Below are positions 35,431-43,805 of a stretch of DNA of 64,000 nucleotides, piece after piece. How positions within the stretch are numbered: the stretch's first letter is position 1; every line of letters begins with the position of its first letter. A program made the position numbers and the translations under genes. The notes under the pieces are model-generated. The model had not been told where the DNA came from. It did no database searches and worked only from the letters and a program-made list of their open reading frames with translations. Source of the DNA: a bacterium (GTDB lineage Bacteria; Planctomycetota; Planctomycetia; Kolteriales; Kolteriaceae); the NCBI GenBank assembly GCA_019753235.1, contig JAIELF010000010.1:124001-188000 (forward strand). Reading direction: 5' to 3'.

Positions 35431-35778
35431 ATGTTTCTTAAATTGTTCCCGGGATTAGGCTTAGTGTTCATGGGAGGGTTGGCTGGGCTCCTCTTGGCCA
35501 GTGGTGGTTTCGGAGGATCTTCGATGCCGGTTCGAGCCGGCGCGGCTTCGGTCTCTCCCATGGCGGCGATTGTCGAGCAAACCCCCGGCGGTGGGCAGGT
35601 GGTCTACTTGATCGATCAAGCCCAGAGGACGCTCACGATCTACCAATACGATCCAGGGAAGGGAAAGCTGAAGTTGTCGGCATCGCGCCACATCGGCGCG
35701 GACCAACAACTGTTAGAATTCAACAACGAGGAGCCCCACGTCGCCGACATTGAGAGACTCTCGCGGTCCAGCAAGTGA
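35431..35778 (+). CDS. Small membrane-anchored or secreted protein, function unknown
   Basis: 115 residues with GGGAGG ten bases before the ATG. A single N-terminal hydrophobic stretch (LVFMGGLAGLLLASGGFGG) acts as anchor or signal. A short globular part follows with a beta pattern, VVYLIDQAQRTLTIYQYDPG, then KLKLSASRHIGADQQLLEFNNEEP. The family is unknown to me; short proteins with this shape occur in planctomycetes. It lies 69 bases upstream of the acidic helix-turn-helix protein and is probably cotranscribed with it. Confidence 0.7.
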   Translation: MFLKLFPGLGLVFMGGLAGLLLASGGFGGSSMPVRAGAASVSPMAAIVEQTPGGGQVVYLIDQAQRTLTIYQYDPGKGKLKLSASRHIGADQQLLEFNNEEPHVADIERLSRSSK

Positions 35779-35847
35779 GCTTGCGGCCCCGTGCATCTCT
35801 GCCGGCGAATCGGTTGGGCTCCTCTTGATTGAGCAAGGGGATGAGCC

Positions 35848-37371
35848 ATGGCGCAGAACTATTATTCGCTGGAACAGGCTGCCAAGATTCTGGGCAAGTC
35901 CACCGAAGAGCTCGTCCAGATGGCACGGAAGCAAGAACTACGTGGCTTTGCCGATGCGGGTAGCTGGAAGTTCCGAACCCAGGATATCGATGATCGCAAG
36001 CGGAACGAAGAGCTTCTCAGCGGCCTGAGCGGACTGGGACTGAGCGCGGCTGGTTCCGCCGAGGACTTCGATGATTTGCTGTTCGAGGACGAGCCGAAGG
36101 CGTCTTCCGCTCCGACGGTCGAAGATATTGCATTGGCGAAAGAGCCTCCCCCCGTCAACCCTTCCGACAGCGCCACGGGCCGAGCCCTTCAGGCGGACAA
36201 AGGGATCAAAGGGAGTGGCGAAAGCGATGTCCGGTTGATCTTCAATGATTCCGATGATGCAGAGGACAGTGGCATCTCTCTGGTGCCCGACTTTGATCCT
36301 GAGGATTCGCACGAGTCAACCAAGCCACCGACCGACAGCGATATTCGCCTCCTCCTTGAAGACGACTCCGAGCCGGAATTGACCTTTGAGGATCCGAAGG
36401 TTTCCGCCAGCAGTTTGCCGACCGAAGAGTTTTTGGCCGATCCGGCGCCGACGATCAAGGGGTCTGCCGACTCGGGTTTGATCCCACTCATGGATGATGA
36501 TTCCGACGATGATCTGTTGCTTGAACCGGCCCCCCGCTTGCCGGCCATGTCCGAGCCGACGGTCGAGGACGAGTTCTCTTTCGAAGATGAACTAGGCACG
36601 GGGCTGGGACTCAAGAAGGATGACGACATCGATCTGGCGGACTTTGATCTGAATGACATCCAACGAGCCGATAAGACGCCGACCATTAAGCAGGCTTCGG
36701 GCGATGATGATTCCGATAGCGACTTCGACTTGAATCTCGAGGACGATATCGGCCTGGCTCAGGACATTGCCCCGGGCGCGGGGGATAGCGGCATCAACCT
36801 GGCCAAGCCAGACGATAGCGGGCTGCTCTTACGAAAAGCCGTCGATAGCGGCGTCAATCTGAAATCGGGCGACACCGACTCTTCCGACAGCGAGTTCGAC
36901 GTCAGCCTCGAAAGCGACGACGACATTTTCAACTCGGACGAACTTCCGACGTTCAAGGCCAGCGATACAGCACCTCGAATGTCGAAAGTCGTGGACGAAG
37001 ATTCCTCGGACGAGATTTCCGATAGCGATTTCGAATTGGCCTTGGATGAAGAAGGTGACGACGAGTCGGGAAGCGACGTCGTTGCGCTCGACGAAGATGA
37101 AGACGACGAAGATGCCAGCGAAGATTACGAGGAGGACGAGGACGCGATCGAGGCCGACGGACCGGTGATGGGAAATGCCCAGCCAGCCCCGTGGGGCGGG
37201 CTATGGGTCGGCGTCCTGTCGGTGACGACGATGGTCTTTGTCGTCGTCATGATGATGATGTACGAGATTTCAAGAAATGCCTGGTCGTATCACGAACCCT
37301 ACCCGCTGACGGCCACGATCATCGATACGGTCTATGAAACCGGGAAGAGTATCGGTGTTCCCTTGCCGTAG
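35848..37371 (+). CDS. Membrane-anchored acidic repeat protein with N-terminal excisionase-type helix-turn-helix
   Basis: 507 residues. The first 55 form a MerR/excisionase-type DNA-binding unit: YYSLEQAAKILGKSTEELVQMARK, then LRGFADAGSWKFRTQDIDD. Residues about 65-440 are very acidic, rich in Asp, Ser and Glu, predicted disordered, and carry recurring short motifs: DSG plus a hydrophobic residue (DSGISLV, DSGLIPL, DSGINLA, DSGLLLR, DSGVNLK), SDIRLLL/SDVRLIF, and DS-acid-F-acid (DSDFDLNLE, DSEFDVSLE, DSDFELALD). A transmembrane helix (VLSVTTMVFVVVMMMMY, about 456-472) and a 35-residue tail close the protein. The topology puts the DNA-binding unit and acidic arm in the cytoplasm. It appears lineage-specific; I know no function. 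Confidence 0.82.
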   Translation: MAQNYYSLEQAAKILGKSTEELVQMARKQELRGFADAGSWKFRTQDIDDRKRNEELLSGLSGLGLSAAGSAEDFDDLLFEDEPKASSAPTVEDIALAKEPPPVNPSDSATGRALQADKGIKGSGESDVRLIFNDSDDAEDSGISLVPDFDPEDSHESTKPPTDSDIRLLLEDDSEPELTFEDPKVSASSLPTEEFLADPAPTIKGSADSGLIPLMDDDSDDDLLLEPAPRLPAMSEPTVEDEFSFEDELGTGLGLKKDDDIDLADFDLNDIQRADKTPTIKQASGDDDSDSDFDLNLEDDIGLAQDIAPGAGDSGINLAKPDDSGLLLRKAVDSGVNLKSGDTDSSDSEFDVSLESDDDIFNSDELPTFKASDTAPRMSKVVDEDSSDEISDSDFELALDEEGDDESGSDVVALDEDEDDEDASEDYEEDEDAIEADGPVMGNAQPAPWGGLWVGVLSVTTMVFVVVMMMMYEISRNAWSYHEPYPLTATIIDTVYETGKSIGVPLP

Positions 37372-37422
37372 TCGGCATCCACTCGGCCGGCCCGTTTTGA
37401 CGGGGTCGGCGATCAAGGAATT

Positions 37423-37446
37423 GGCCCCTCGTCCTTTTAAGGGGCC
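37423..37446 (+). terminator. Hairpin after the acidic repeat protein, possible terminator
   Basis: GGCCCCT (37423-37429) pairs with AGGGGCC (37440-37446) around a 10-base loop, about 50 bases after the stop. No clear T-tract follows, so termination is uncertain; a second GGGGCCCC palindrome lies about 40 bases further on. Confidence 0.35.
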
Positions 37447-37538
37447 TGCGGTCCTGTTGGTCTTGACTCATCTCGAAGGGGCCCCTATTTCCCCCGACTA
37501 TCTCATCAGGGACAGTAGGTGTCGAGTGGGGAAAGATC

Positions 37539-38420
37539 ATGCGTGGCCAAGGGAGAGCGATTTCCAAACTCGCCGCTCTTTCGTGGCTGGGCGCTGTTCT
37601 TTTGGCGGGATGCCAAGGGCAAGAGTTTCGCGGATTTAGCGGCTATCGTCTGGGCGACAATCGAGACGTTAAGCTCGATCTAGGCCAAAAGCTGGATGCC
37701 GTTGAACAAAAGTGGAAGCAGACAAAGGCTCAACTCGATCAGGCGCTCGCCGATGCTTCCAACCTCCAAAAGCAGCTTGGTGGCCAGCAAGATGTTCAAT
37801 CGCTGTTACAGCAGCGTGTCGACAACCTGCTTCGTGAGAATCAACAGCTTCATCAAGAGTTGACTTCGGTCGTCATGAATGCGGCGGGCGATTCAGAATC
37901 GATTGCCGCCTCGGCCATCGAGAACATTCCGTCGAGTTCGCCGCGGGGGGATGTCGCGGTCCCGCCATCACTGGAACGATCGCTGGCCGCCCTGGCCGAT
38001 CAGCACGCAGGTGTTCAATACGATCCCAAGGAACGGGCCATCCGAATTATCAGTGCCGAGCTATTCCTGGCCGGCGATGAAATTCGTCCCGCCGGTCGTC
38101 GAACGCTGACCGATTTGGCAACGATTCTCAATTCCAATGACGCTCGCAATTTCAACTTTTTGGTCGTCGCCCATGCGGCTCCGGGAGCGACAGTTCCCAA
38201 GGAACTTGTCAGCTATCACCCAACTGTTTGGCATTTGACCGCGCATCAGGCAATCGCGGTCGAGCAGTTTCTCGAAGAGGCTGGCGTCGCTCCGACACGC
38301 GTCGGCATCATCAGTTACGCAGGCCAACAACCTCTCACGCCGGGCAAGGACGATGCAAGCCAGCGAACCAACGCCCGCGTCGAGGTGTTTTTGACTCCTC
38401 CCGATCCGGCAGTCCGCTAG
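37539..38420 (+). CDS. OmpA-family lipoprotein
   Basis: 293 residues. Lipoprotein signal with lipobox LLAGC (Cys25). A coiled coil follows (about 45-110: KLDAVEQKWKQTKAQLDQAL, VQSLLQQRVDNLLREN), then a linker, and a C-terminal OmpA-like peptidoglycan-binding domain (about 175-290) with LFLAGDEIRPAGRRTLTDLA, an AHAAP turn, a helix AHQAIAVEQFLEEAGV and QRTNARVEVFL. The classic NxDxxGxxxxN pattern is only partly kept. It would tether outer membrane to wall. It precedes a convergent PQQ gene by five bases. Confidence 0.85.
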   Translation: MRGQGRAISKLAALSWLGAVLLAGCQGQEFRGFSGYRLGDNRDVKLDLGQKLDAVEQKWKQTKAQLDQALADASNLQKQLGGQQDVQSLLQQRVDNLLRENQQLHQELTSVVMNAAGDSESIAASAIENIPSSSPRGDVAVPPSLERSLAALADQHAGVQYDPKERAIRIISAELFLAGDEIRPAGRRTLTDLATILNSNDARNFNFLVVAHAAPGATVPKELVSYHPTVWHLTAHQAIAVEQFLEEAGVAPTRVGIISYAGQQPLTPGKDDASQRTNARVEVFLTPPDPAVR

Positions 38421-38425
38421 TCGCT

Positions 38426-39727
38426 TCACTCCGAAAGCGAATAAGCAGCAATCTCTTTGTCGTTGCGGACGAAGACCGCGCGACGGGCGAAAGCGGGATG
38501 GCTCCAGACGACCTCTCGTCCAAACGCTTCGTTGGATGGATCGATGAGATGGGCTCGGCTGATCTCTTGATAGCCGGCTGGCGACAGCGTCGCGGTGATG
38601 AGATCTCCGGTTTCGCTGAAGATGAAATAGTAATCGCTGCACTTCACTAAGAAGCCGGTCCCAGAGTTGGCCGACCGATTGCCGGTCGTTGCTTCAAAGG
38701 ATTCCCATACGTGGTTGCCGGTGGCGAGTTCAACACATCGAAGCTGACCGAAGCGATTGACGCCGTAGAGATAGTCACCGTCGATGATCGGCGTACTGTT
38801 GACACATTCGACGCCCCGTTTGGTGTCGCCTCGCCAGAGTTCTTTGGCGGACGGTTGATCCCCCTGGAGTTCGAGCAGAAGTGAAACACCGATCCCGCCG
38901 GCGAAGAGTCGATTCGCCGCCAATTGCGGGGCCATGATGGCCATCCCGTAGTTGGGCTTGAGAGGCTTTGACCAGTAAACTTTGCCCGTCTTGGGATCGA
39001 GGCTGTTGATCGCCTCGGCATGCCAAATGATCAATTGAGGCTTGTTGCCGACGTGGATGATGGAGGGAGGCGCGTAGCCTGGTTCCGATGCGCTGAGCGA
39101 CGCCCAGACTTGTTTGCCGGTGGCCGCCTCGAGAGCGACGGCGACGGACCCCTCTCCTCCGACAGTCAAGTAGATCAGGCCGTCATGAATTAAGGGATGA
39201 CTGCAGAATCCCCAGATCGGAGCCTCGATTTTGTACTCTTCCTTCAGGGACTTGGCCCAGCGGACCTGGCCCGATTTTTCATCGAGCGCCGTCAAATTTC
39301 CCTCGGCCCCGAGCATGTAGACGACGCCATCTTGAACCGTGGGGGTGGCCCTTGGGCCCGCGGGATAGCTGATCTTGTAGGTGACGGGATACGCGTGCGT
39401 CCAGATCGTCTTGCCGGTGCTAGCGTCGAGGGCGTGAAGCCTTTCCTTGCCAGTGAGTTCAACCCGTTTGCCCGGATCGTTCTCACGTGTTCCGTCGGTG
39501 ACGAAGTCCGTGACGAATACGTGGTCATGAGCGACAGCTGGGCCTGCATATCCCCCCGCAATGGGGACCTTCCAAAGAAGCTTCGGGCCCTCCTTGGGAA
39601 AAGTTCGCAGGACCCCGGTCTCGCGCCATTGTCCATCTCGCCGGGGCCCCATCCATTGCGGCCAATCATCTCCCCAGGTAATGGCGAAAGAAAGGGCCAT
39701 TGCCAAGCAAGCCAACGATTTTGCCAT
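38426..39727 (-). CDS. Secreted PQQ-type beta-propeller protein
   Basis: 433 residues from ATG 39727 (GAAGGAG ten bases upstream), chosen because a signal peptide (AKSLACLAMALSFAITWG) starts there. It opens with DDWPQWMGPRRDGQWRETGV, the usual entry of planctomycete PQQ-like proteins, and continues with blades such as LHALDASTGKTIWTHAYP, LTALDEKSGQVRWAKSL, SVAVALEAATGKQVWASL and INSLDPKTGKVYWSKPL. No active-site Asp or calcium ligands of real alcohol dehydrogenases are obvious, so it is more likely a scaffold or binding protein. Confidence 0.85.
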   Translation of the reverse strand: MAKSLACLAMALSFAITWGDDWPQWMGPRRDGQWRETGVLRTFPKEGPKLLWKVPIAGGYAGPAVAHDHVFVTDFVTDGTRENDPGKRVELTGKERLHALDASTGKTIWTHAYPVTYKISYPAGPRATPTVQDGVVYMLGAEGNLTALDEKSGQVRWAKSLKEEYKIEAPIWGFCSHPLIHDGLIYLTVGGEGSVAVALEAATGKQVWASLSASEPGYAPPSIIHVGNKPQLIIWHAEAINSLDPKTGKVYWSKPLKPNYGMAIMAPQLAANRLFAGGIGVSLLLELQGDQPSAKELWRGDTKRGVECVNSTPIIDGDYLYGVNRFGQLRCVELATGNHVWESFEATTGNRSANSGTGFLVKCSDYYFIFSETGDLITATLSPAGYQEISRAHLIDPSNEAFGREVVWSHPAFARRAVFVRNDKEIAAYSLSE

Positions 39728-39984
39728 GATGAGGTCGCTCCTTCGCCGATCGGATTCGCAACAAAAATAGGAACCAGGTTTCTCTCTCCGCTCACTCTTC
39801 CTGAAGCGAATAGAGCACAAGCTCGGGGAAGAGAAAACGGGCCTGGGAAAAGATCTTCAAGATCTTTATGCAAAGGTCGAGAAATCTGTCGATAAGCGTC
39901 CGCCAACAATGAAGAGGGCACAATTGCTCTTCATGGAGTTTGCCCGCCGGCATTGATCGGACAGTGGATAAGGCGTTATCGCCG

Positions 39985-40362
39985 TCAGCTCAGAATCGTT
40001 TCGACGGCATTCAGGAACGTTTGATTCTGGAACGGCTTTCGGAGGACCATCTGCGCACCGAAGGCTTGGGCAGAATACAGGCAGTCTTGGGCCGAGAGTG
40101 TTTGGCCCCCGCCCGATATCGCAAGGAAGCGCATTTTAGGGTCTCGCTTGCGGATCTCCAGGATCACTTCCAGACCATCTTTGTCCGGGAGTAAAATATC
40201 GGTGATGATCAAGTCGAACGACTGTTGAGCAGCCAGCCGAGCAACGTCAGCGCCGCTGGAAGACTCGAAGACCTCGTAACCCTTTTCCTGCAAGGTCTCT
40301 ACCAAAAGAGTCCGAGTGTCGTCTTGATCCTCGACAACGAGAAGACGGGCGGGCTGATTCAT
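39985..40362 (-). CDS. Single-domain response regulator
   Basis: 125 residues from ATG 40362, with GAAGGAAG four bases upstream. All receiver-domain residues are present: the acidic pair in LLVVEDQDDT, the phosphoacceptor Asp in LIITDILLPDKDG, Ser in LAISGGG, and Lys in LRKPF. There is no output domain. No histidine kinase is encoded nearby, so the partner is unknown. The longer in-frame start at 40440 is unlikely. Confidence 0.9.
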   Translation of the reverse strand: MNQPARLLVVEDQDDTRTLLVETLQEKGYEVFESSSGADVARLAAQQSFDLIITDILLPDKDGLEVILEIRKRDPKMRFLAISGGGQTLSAQDCLYSAQAFGAQMVLRKPFQNQTFLNAVETILS

Positions 40363-40764
40363 CTTGCTTCCTTCTGTAGGCGTAGGCGGTCCATTCCCAA
40401 GGCAAAGGAACGTCAATGTAACCCAAGACGATTTCTTCACAGACTTCGAATAACGACCCCTTCGATCGCTTATGGGAGGAGTCTTTCTCGGATAAGTCGC
40501 TCACTCATCAAGACAGGATGATAACAATAGCGATCCATTAAATCCGCGCTCCAGTAACCTTCACTATGTCTGAAGGATAGTAAACCCCGAGTTCGATCTT
40601 TTGTTGCGATCTAGGGAAAACCCTAGCTAGCTGGAGTACGGATCATGGCATAGGCAGGCATACGGGACAACAGCATCCTTTTTGAGTGGTGAGTGGGATG
40701 CACAAGGTTGGCAGGATCAGGGAACAGTTTTGTATTCTGGATATTGCGATATCCCATGCCGCGT
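40363..40764. other. Non-coding interval of about 400 bases
   Basis: Between the response regulator start and the epmA stop. It contains the short dyad CTAGGG-AAAA-CCCTAG near 40610-40625 and nothing else I recognise. It is AT-richer than the neighbouring genes, as expected for a promoter region of the response regulator gene. Confidence 0.45.
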
Positions 40765-41721
40765 TTAGCAGCGGTCATCGGGGAATGGAATCACATCGGA
40801 AAGCCTTTGTTGCTCAAGCGAGATCATCACCAAGCGATCGAATCCAACCGCCACTCCAGAACAATCAGGCAGGCCTTGCTCCAGGGCTGAGAGAAGATAG
40901 TCGGGCAGGGGGAGTGTTGTTGCGTTCTGTTGGACGCGCCGATCGTTCTGCCTGATAAACCATTCACGAAGCTGACGGGGATCGCGACACTCGTGATAAC
41001 CGTTGGCCAGTTCGATGCCCCGCGCGTAGAGTTCGAATCGTTCCGCGCATTCGTTCCCGTCCTCGTCTTGAATGACGTCGGCAAGCGCGGCTTGGCTGGC
41101 GGGATAATGATAGATGAAATAGAGACCCTCTTTAGGAAGCGTCGGCTCGACTTGGTCGGCCCAAAGAAAATTCAGCAGATCATCTCGATCCTTTGCAACA
41201 AACGAAAGACCTGCGGATTGACAGCGGTCTGCAAGTTCTTCATTGGTTGCCTTTAAGGGATCGATGCCGGTCGATTGAAGAAATGCTTGTCGATAGCTTG
41301 CCGAGCCGACGTGGGGAAGTTGCATCAGCGACGTGACGAGCTTGCCGACGTCGTCCATCAGTTCCCATAGGCTGGCGCCAACCCGATACCACTCGAGCAG
41401 AAGAAACTCTCGGTTATGGAGTGGACCTGCTTCGCCCGCACGGACCGCATGAGCGAATTGAAAAATAGAACCGCTCCCCGCCACGAGCAATCGCTTCATT
41501 GCCAATTCGGGGGAGGTCTGCAAAAAACGGTGATCGCCGTCGATCGTAAGACTCACCGGGTGGATGTGGGCATCGACAACGGTCTCAGCCGATAGCAGAG
41601 GAGTGTCGACTTCCCAAAATCCGCGATCGAGAAAAAAATGTCGTGCTTGCTGGATCAGTGCCGATCGCGCTTTCAGGACATCGATCGTGGCCGAGGGTAG
41701 ATAGAGATGGGGGAGGTTCAT
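40765..41721 (-). CDS. epmA: Elongation factor P lysine ligase EpmA (GenX/PoxA)
   Basis: 318 residues, class II lysyl-tRNA synthetase catalytic core without an anticodon domain. It attaches beta-lysine to the conserved lysine of EF-P. Motifs: motif 1 region RGFWEVDTPLLS, motif 2 REFLLLEWYRVGASLWELM, the substrate segment ELANGYHE and motif 3 GVAVGFDRLVM. GAGGGAGAG lies about seven bases before the ATG. It lies 23 bases downstream of efp, its substrate, and epmB is divergent from efp, so the whole pathway is here. Confidence 0.95.
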   Translation of the reverse strand: MNLPHLYLPSATIDVLKARSALIQQARHFFLDRGFWEVDTPLLSAETVVDAHIHPVSLTIDGDHRFLQTSPELAMKRLLVAGSGSIFQFAHAVRAGEAGPLHNREFLLLEWYRVGASLWELMDDVGKLVTSLMQLPHVGSASYRQAFLQSTGIDPLKATNEELADRCQSAGLSFVAKDRDDLLNFLWADQVEPTLPKEGLYFIYHYPASQAALADVIQDEDGNECAERFELYARGIELANGYHECRDPRQLREWFIRQNDRRVQQNATTLPLPDYLLSALEQGLPDCSGVAVGFDRLVMISLEQQRLSDVIPFPDDRC

Positions 41722-41744
41722 GCGAAAACTCTCCCTCGAACTTC

Positions 41745-42314
41745 CTACTCGCGCACGCGTTCGATGTATTCGCCCGTGCGGGTGTCGACTTTAATTTTGT
41801 CCCCTTGGTTGATGAAGATAGGGACCTGGACCTCGGCACCGGTCTCGACCTTGGCGGTTTTGGTCACGTTGGTGGCGGTGTTTCCGCGAGCGCCGGGTTC
41901 GGCATACACCACTTCAAGGACCAGATGATTCGGGGCATCCACGCTGATGGGTCGTTCGTTGTAAAAGACAATATTGCAATTAAGGCCATCTTTGAGCCAT
42001 TTGGCAGTGTCCCCCATTTGCTCGGGGGTCAACTCGGGCTGATCAAAGGTGTCGGGATCCATGAAAACAAAATTGTCGCCGCTCCGGTAAAGATACTGCA
42101 TCTGCGATTCGCGAACGTCGGCAGCTTGAAGGCTATCATCGCTTTTGAAAGTCCGATCGAGGACCGAGCCTTTGATCAGGCTCTTCAGTTTGCACTTGTA
42201 GAGAGCTTGTCCCTTGCCCGGCTTGACGAAATTGCATTCTGTCATGATGTAGGGCTCGCCCTCGAGCTCGACTTTGAGTCCCTTGCGAAAGTCGCTGGTG
42301 TGGTAGACGGACAT
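41745..42314 (-). CDS. efp: Elongation factor P
   Basis: 189 residues, three-domain beta protein of normal length. It relieves ribosome stalling at polyproline. The modified residue is Lys34 in FVKPGKGQALYK. The remaining KOW-like and OB-fold domains are intact (VFMDPDTFDQPELTPEQMG, ATNVTKTAKVETGAEVQVP, VDTRTGEYIERV). The epmA ligase follows after 23 bases; the aminomutase epmB is divergent 290 bases away, so Lys34 is very likely beta-lysylated. Confidence 0.97.
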   Translation of the reverse strand: MSVYHTSDFRKGLKVELEGEPYIMTECNFVKPGKGQALYKCKLKSLIKGSVLDRTFKSDDSLQAADVRESQMQYLYRSGDNFVFMDPDTFDQPELTPEQMGDTAKWLKDGLNCNIVFYNERPISVDAPNHLVLEVVYAEPGARGNTATNVTKTAKVETGAEVQVPIFINQGDKIKVDTRTGEYIERVRE

Positions 42315-42604
42315 GGGTTTGACCGATCCATTTCTGTTGATGTTAATTGATCAAACGGGCTACCTAGACTGCGGTCGATTCCGAAACGTTTCCTGGACCG
42401 ACCCGTTTCGATGATCGTCGGCCGGCGATTCGGTTTGAACTCGCTCGCCCGTTGCCCTTCGCGTCTGAGACGACCACTTGAGTTCTCGCAGGGGTGGCAT
42501 AGACCATCACTATTCACGAGAAGGCTTTTTTGGGCCCCCCAGTGGGCAAGCGTTTGGCCTTCGCCCCGCCTCTGGGCCCCCGACGCAGCAAGGCGACCCC
42601 ACCC

Positions 42605-43660
42605 ATGCAACATACGGAAACGGCGGATCGCGAGGAGCCTGTCGGCTTGACTGATCCTTCCCAGTCGTTGCCCCGGTGGCAAAGAGAACTCCGCGACGCG
42701 TTTCGGCCATTGGGCAAGGCGGAGGACCGGACCGGGCCGGGGCTACCGATGGGGCCGGATCGACAAATCCCCTTGGAACTCCCGGCCACGAGTAATTTTC
42801 CGGTCGTGATTCCTCCCGCGCTTTTGGAGACGTTTCTGCAAACGTCGCCGGAGGATCCGGTGGCCAGGCAGTTTTTGCCTTCTGCGCTAGAGGAATCGCT
42901 TCCTCCGGGATTTTCCCAAGACGCGGTCGGCGATCGCCTTGCTAGGCAGACGCCCGGGATGATCCAGAAGTACTACGGTCGCGTTCTGCTCATCGTCACT
43001 GGGACTTGTGCGGTTCATTGCCGATACTGCTTTCGCCGACATTATCCTTACGCCGACGAGCCGAAGAGCCTGGCGTCGTTCGAGCCTGCTCTCGAGCAGA
43101 TCAACGACGATCCGAGCATCAGCGAGGTGATTCTGAGTGGCGGAGATCCGCTTTCCCGAACCGACGACTGGCTTGGTCAACTGGTGGGTCGGCTATCGGC
43201 CATACCTCATCTCCGAACGCTGCGTGTCCATACTCGTTTCCCGGTCGTGATTCCCTCCCGTGTTACCGAAGGGCTCCTAAATCTACTGACGTCCTCTCGC
43301 CTTGATCCGGTGGTCGTTCTTCATGTCAATCATGCCCGTGAACTGAGCAGCGAAGCGCGTGACGCGTTGAGAAAGATGCGAGAATCGGGAATCCCGCTCC
43401 TCAATCAGTCGGTCTTACTGGCGGGGGTGAACGATTCGGTGGAATCGCTGGAGTCTCTCTCTCGCGATCTTTTTTCCGCGGGCGTGATCCCCTACTACCT
43501 GCATCAACTCGACCGGGTGGCGGGCGCCGCTCATTTTGAGGTGCCGATCGAGCGGGGTCTTTCTCTCATCGCGGAACTTCGGGGCCGGTTGCCTGGTTAT
43601 TTAGTTCCTCGCTACGTTCAAGAGATCCCGGGGCAGAACTCAAAGCGAACGTTGGCGTGA
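42605..43660 (+). CDS. epmB: EF-P beta-lysylation protein EpmB (radical SAM lysine 2,3-aminomutase family)
   Basis: 351 residues from ATG 42605; the open extension to 42530 is unlikely. The radical SAM cluster motif is CAVHCRYCFRRH (Cys135, 139, 142), preceded by a KamA-like N-terminus with ALEESLPPGFSQD and QTPGMIQKYYG. ILSGGDPLSRTDDWL and RVHTRFPVVIPSRVT are typical of the family. The C-terminus lacks the tetramerisation tail of true lysine aminomutases, as EpmB does. It makes R-beta-lysine for EpmA. Adjacent to efp and epmA. Confidence 0.93.
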   Translation: MQHTETADREEPVGLTDPSQSLPRWQRELRDAFRPLGKAEDRTGPGLPMGPDRQIPLELPATSNFPVVIPPALLETFLQTSPEDPVARQFLPSALEESLPPGFSQDAVGDRLARQTPGMIQKYYGRVLLIVTGTCAVHCRYCFRRHYPYADEPKSLASFEPALEQINDDPSISEVILSGGDPLSRTDDWLGQLVGRLSAIPHLRTLRVHTRFPVVIPSRVTEGLLNLLTSSRLDPVVVLHVNHARELSSEARDALRKMRESGIPLLNQSVLLAGVNDSVESLESLSRDLFSAGVIPYYLHQLDRVAGAAHFEVPIERGLSLIAELRGRLPGYLVPRYVQEIPGQNSKRTLA

Positions 43661-43675
43661 CCTTGATTCCCCGCA

Positions 43676-43692
43676 GGCCGGTTCCGCCGGTC
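43676..43692 (+). terminator. Short GC hairpin after epmB, possible terminator
   Basis: GGCCGG (43676-43681) pairs with CCGGTC (43687-43692), with one G-T pair and a 5-base loop, 16 bases after the stop. The following sequence is only weakly T-rich, so the call is tentative. Confidence 0.35.
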
Positions 43693-43805
43693 GGTGAAGA
43701 ATCTCTTACTCGCCAAACGGGCACAGCAAATGCTTCTCAAATCTGCCCGTCGACCGCTACAATTGTTCGGCCGGCCGCAGGGAACGCGGAGGGCGGGGCG
43801 ACAAC

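Noticed and set aside
40610-40625. CTAGGG-AAAA-CCCTAG dyad
   Set aside because: Six-base arms without a T-tract or clear position relative to a promoter; likely chance.
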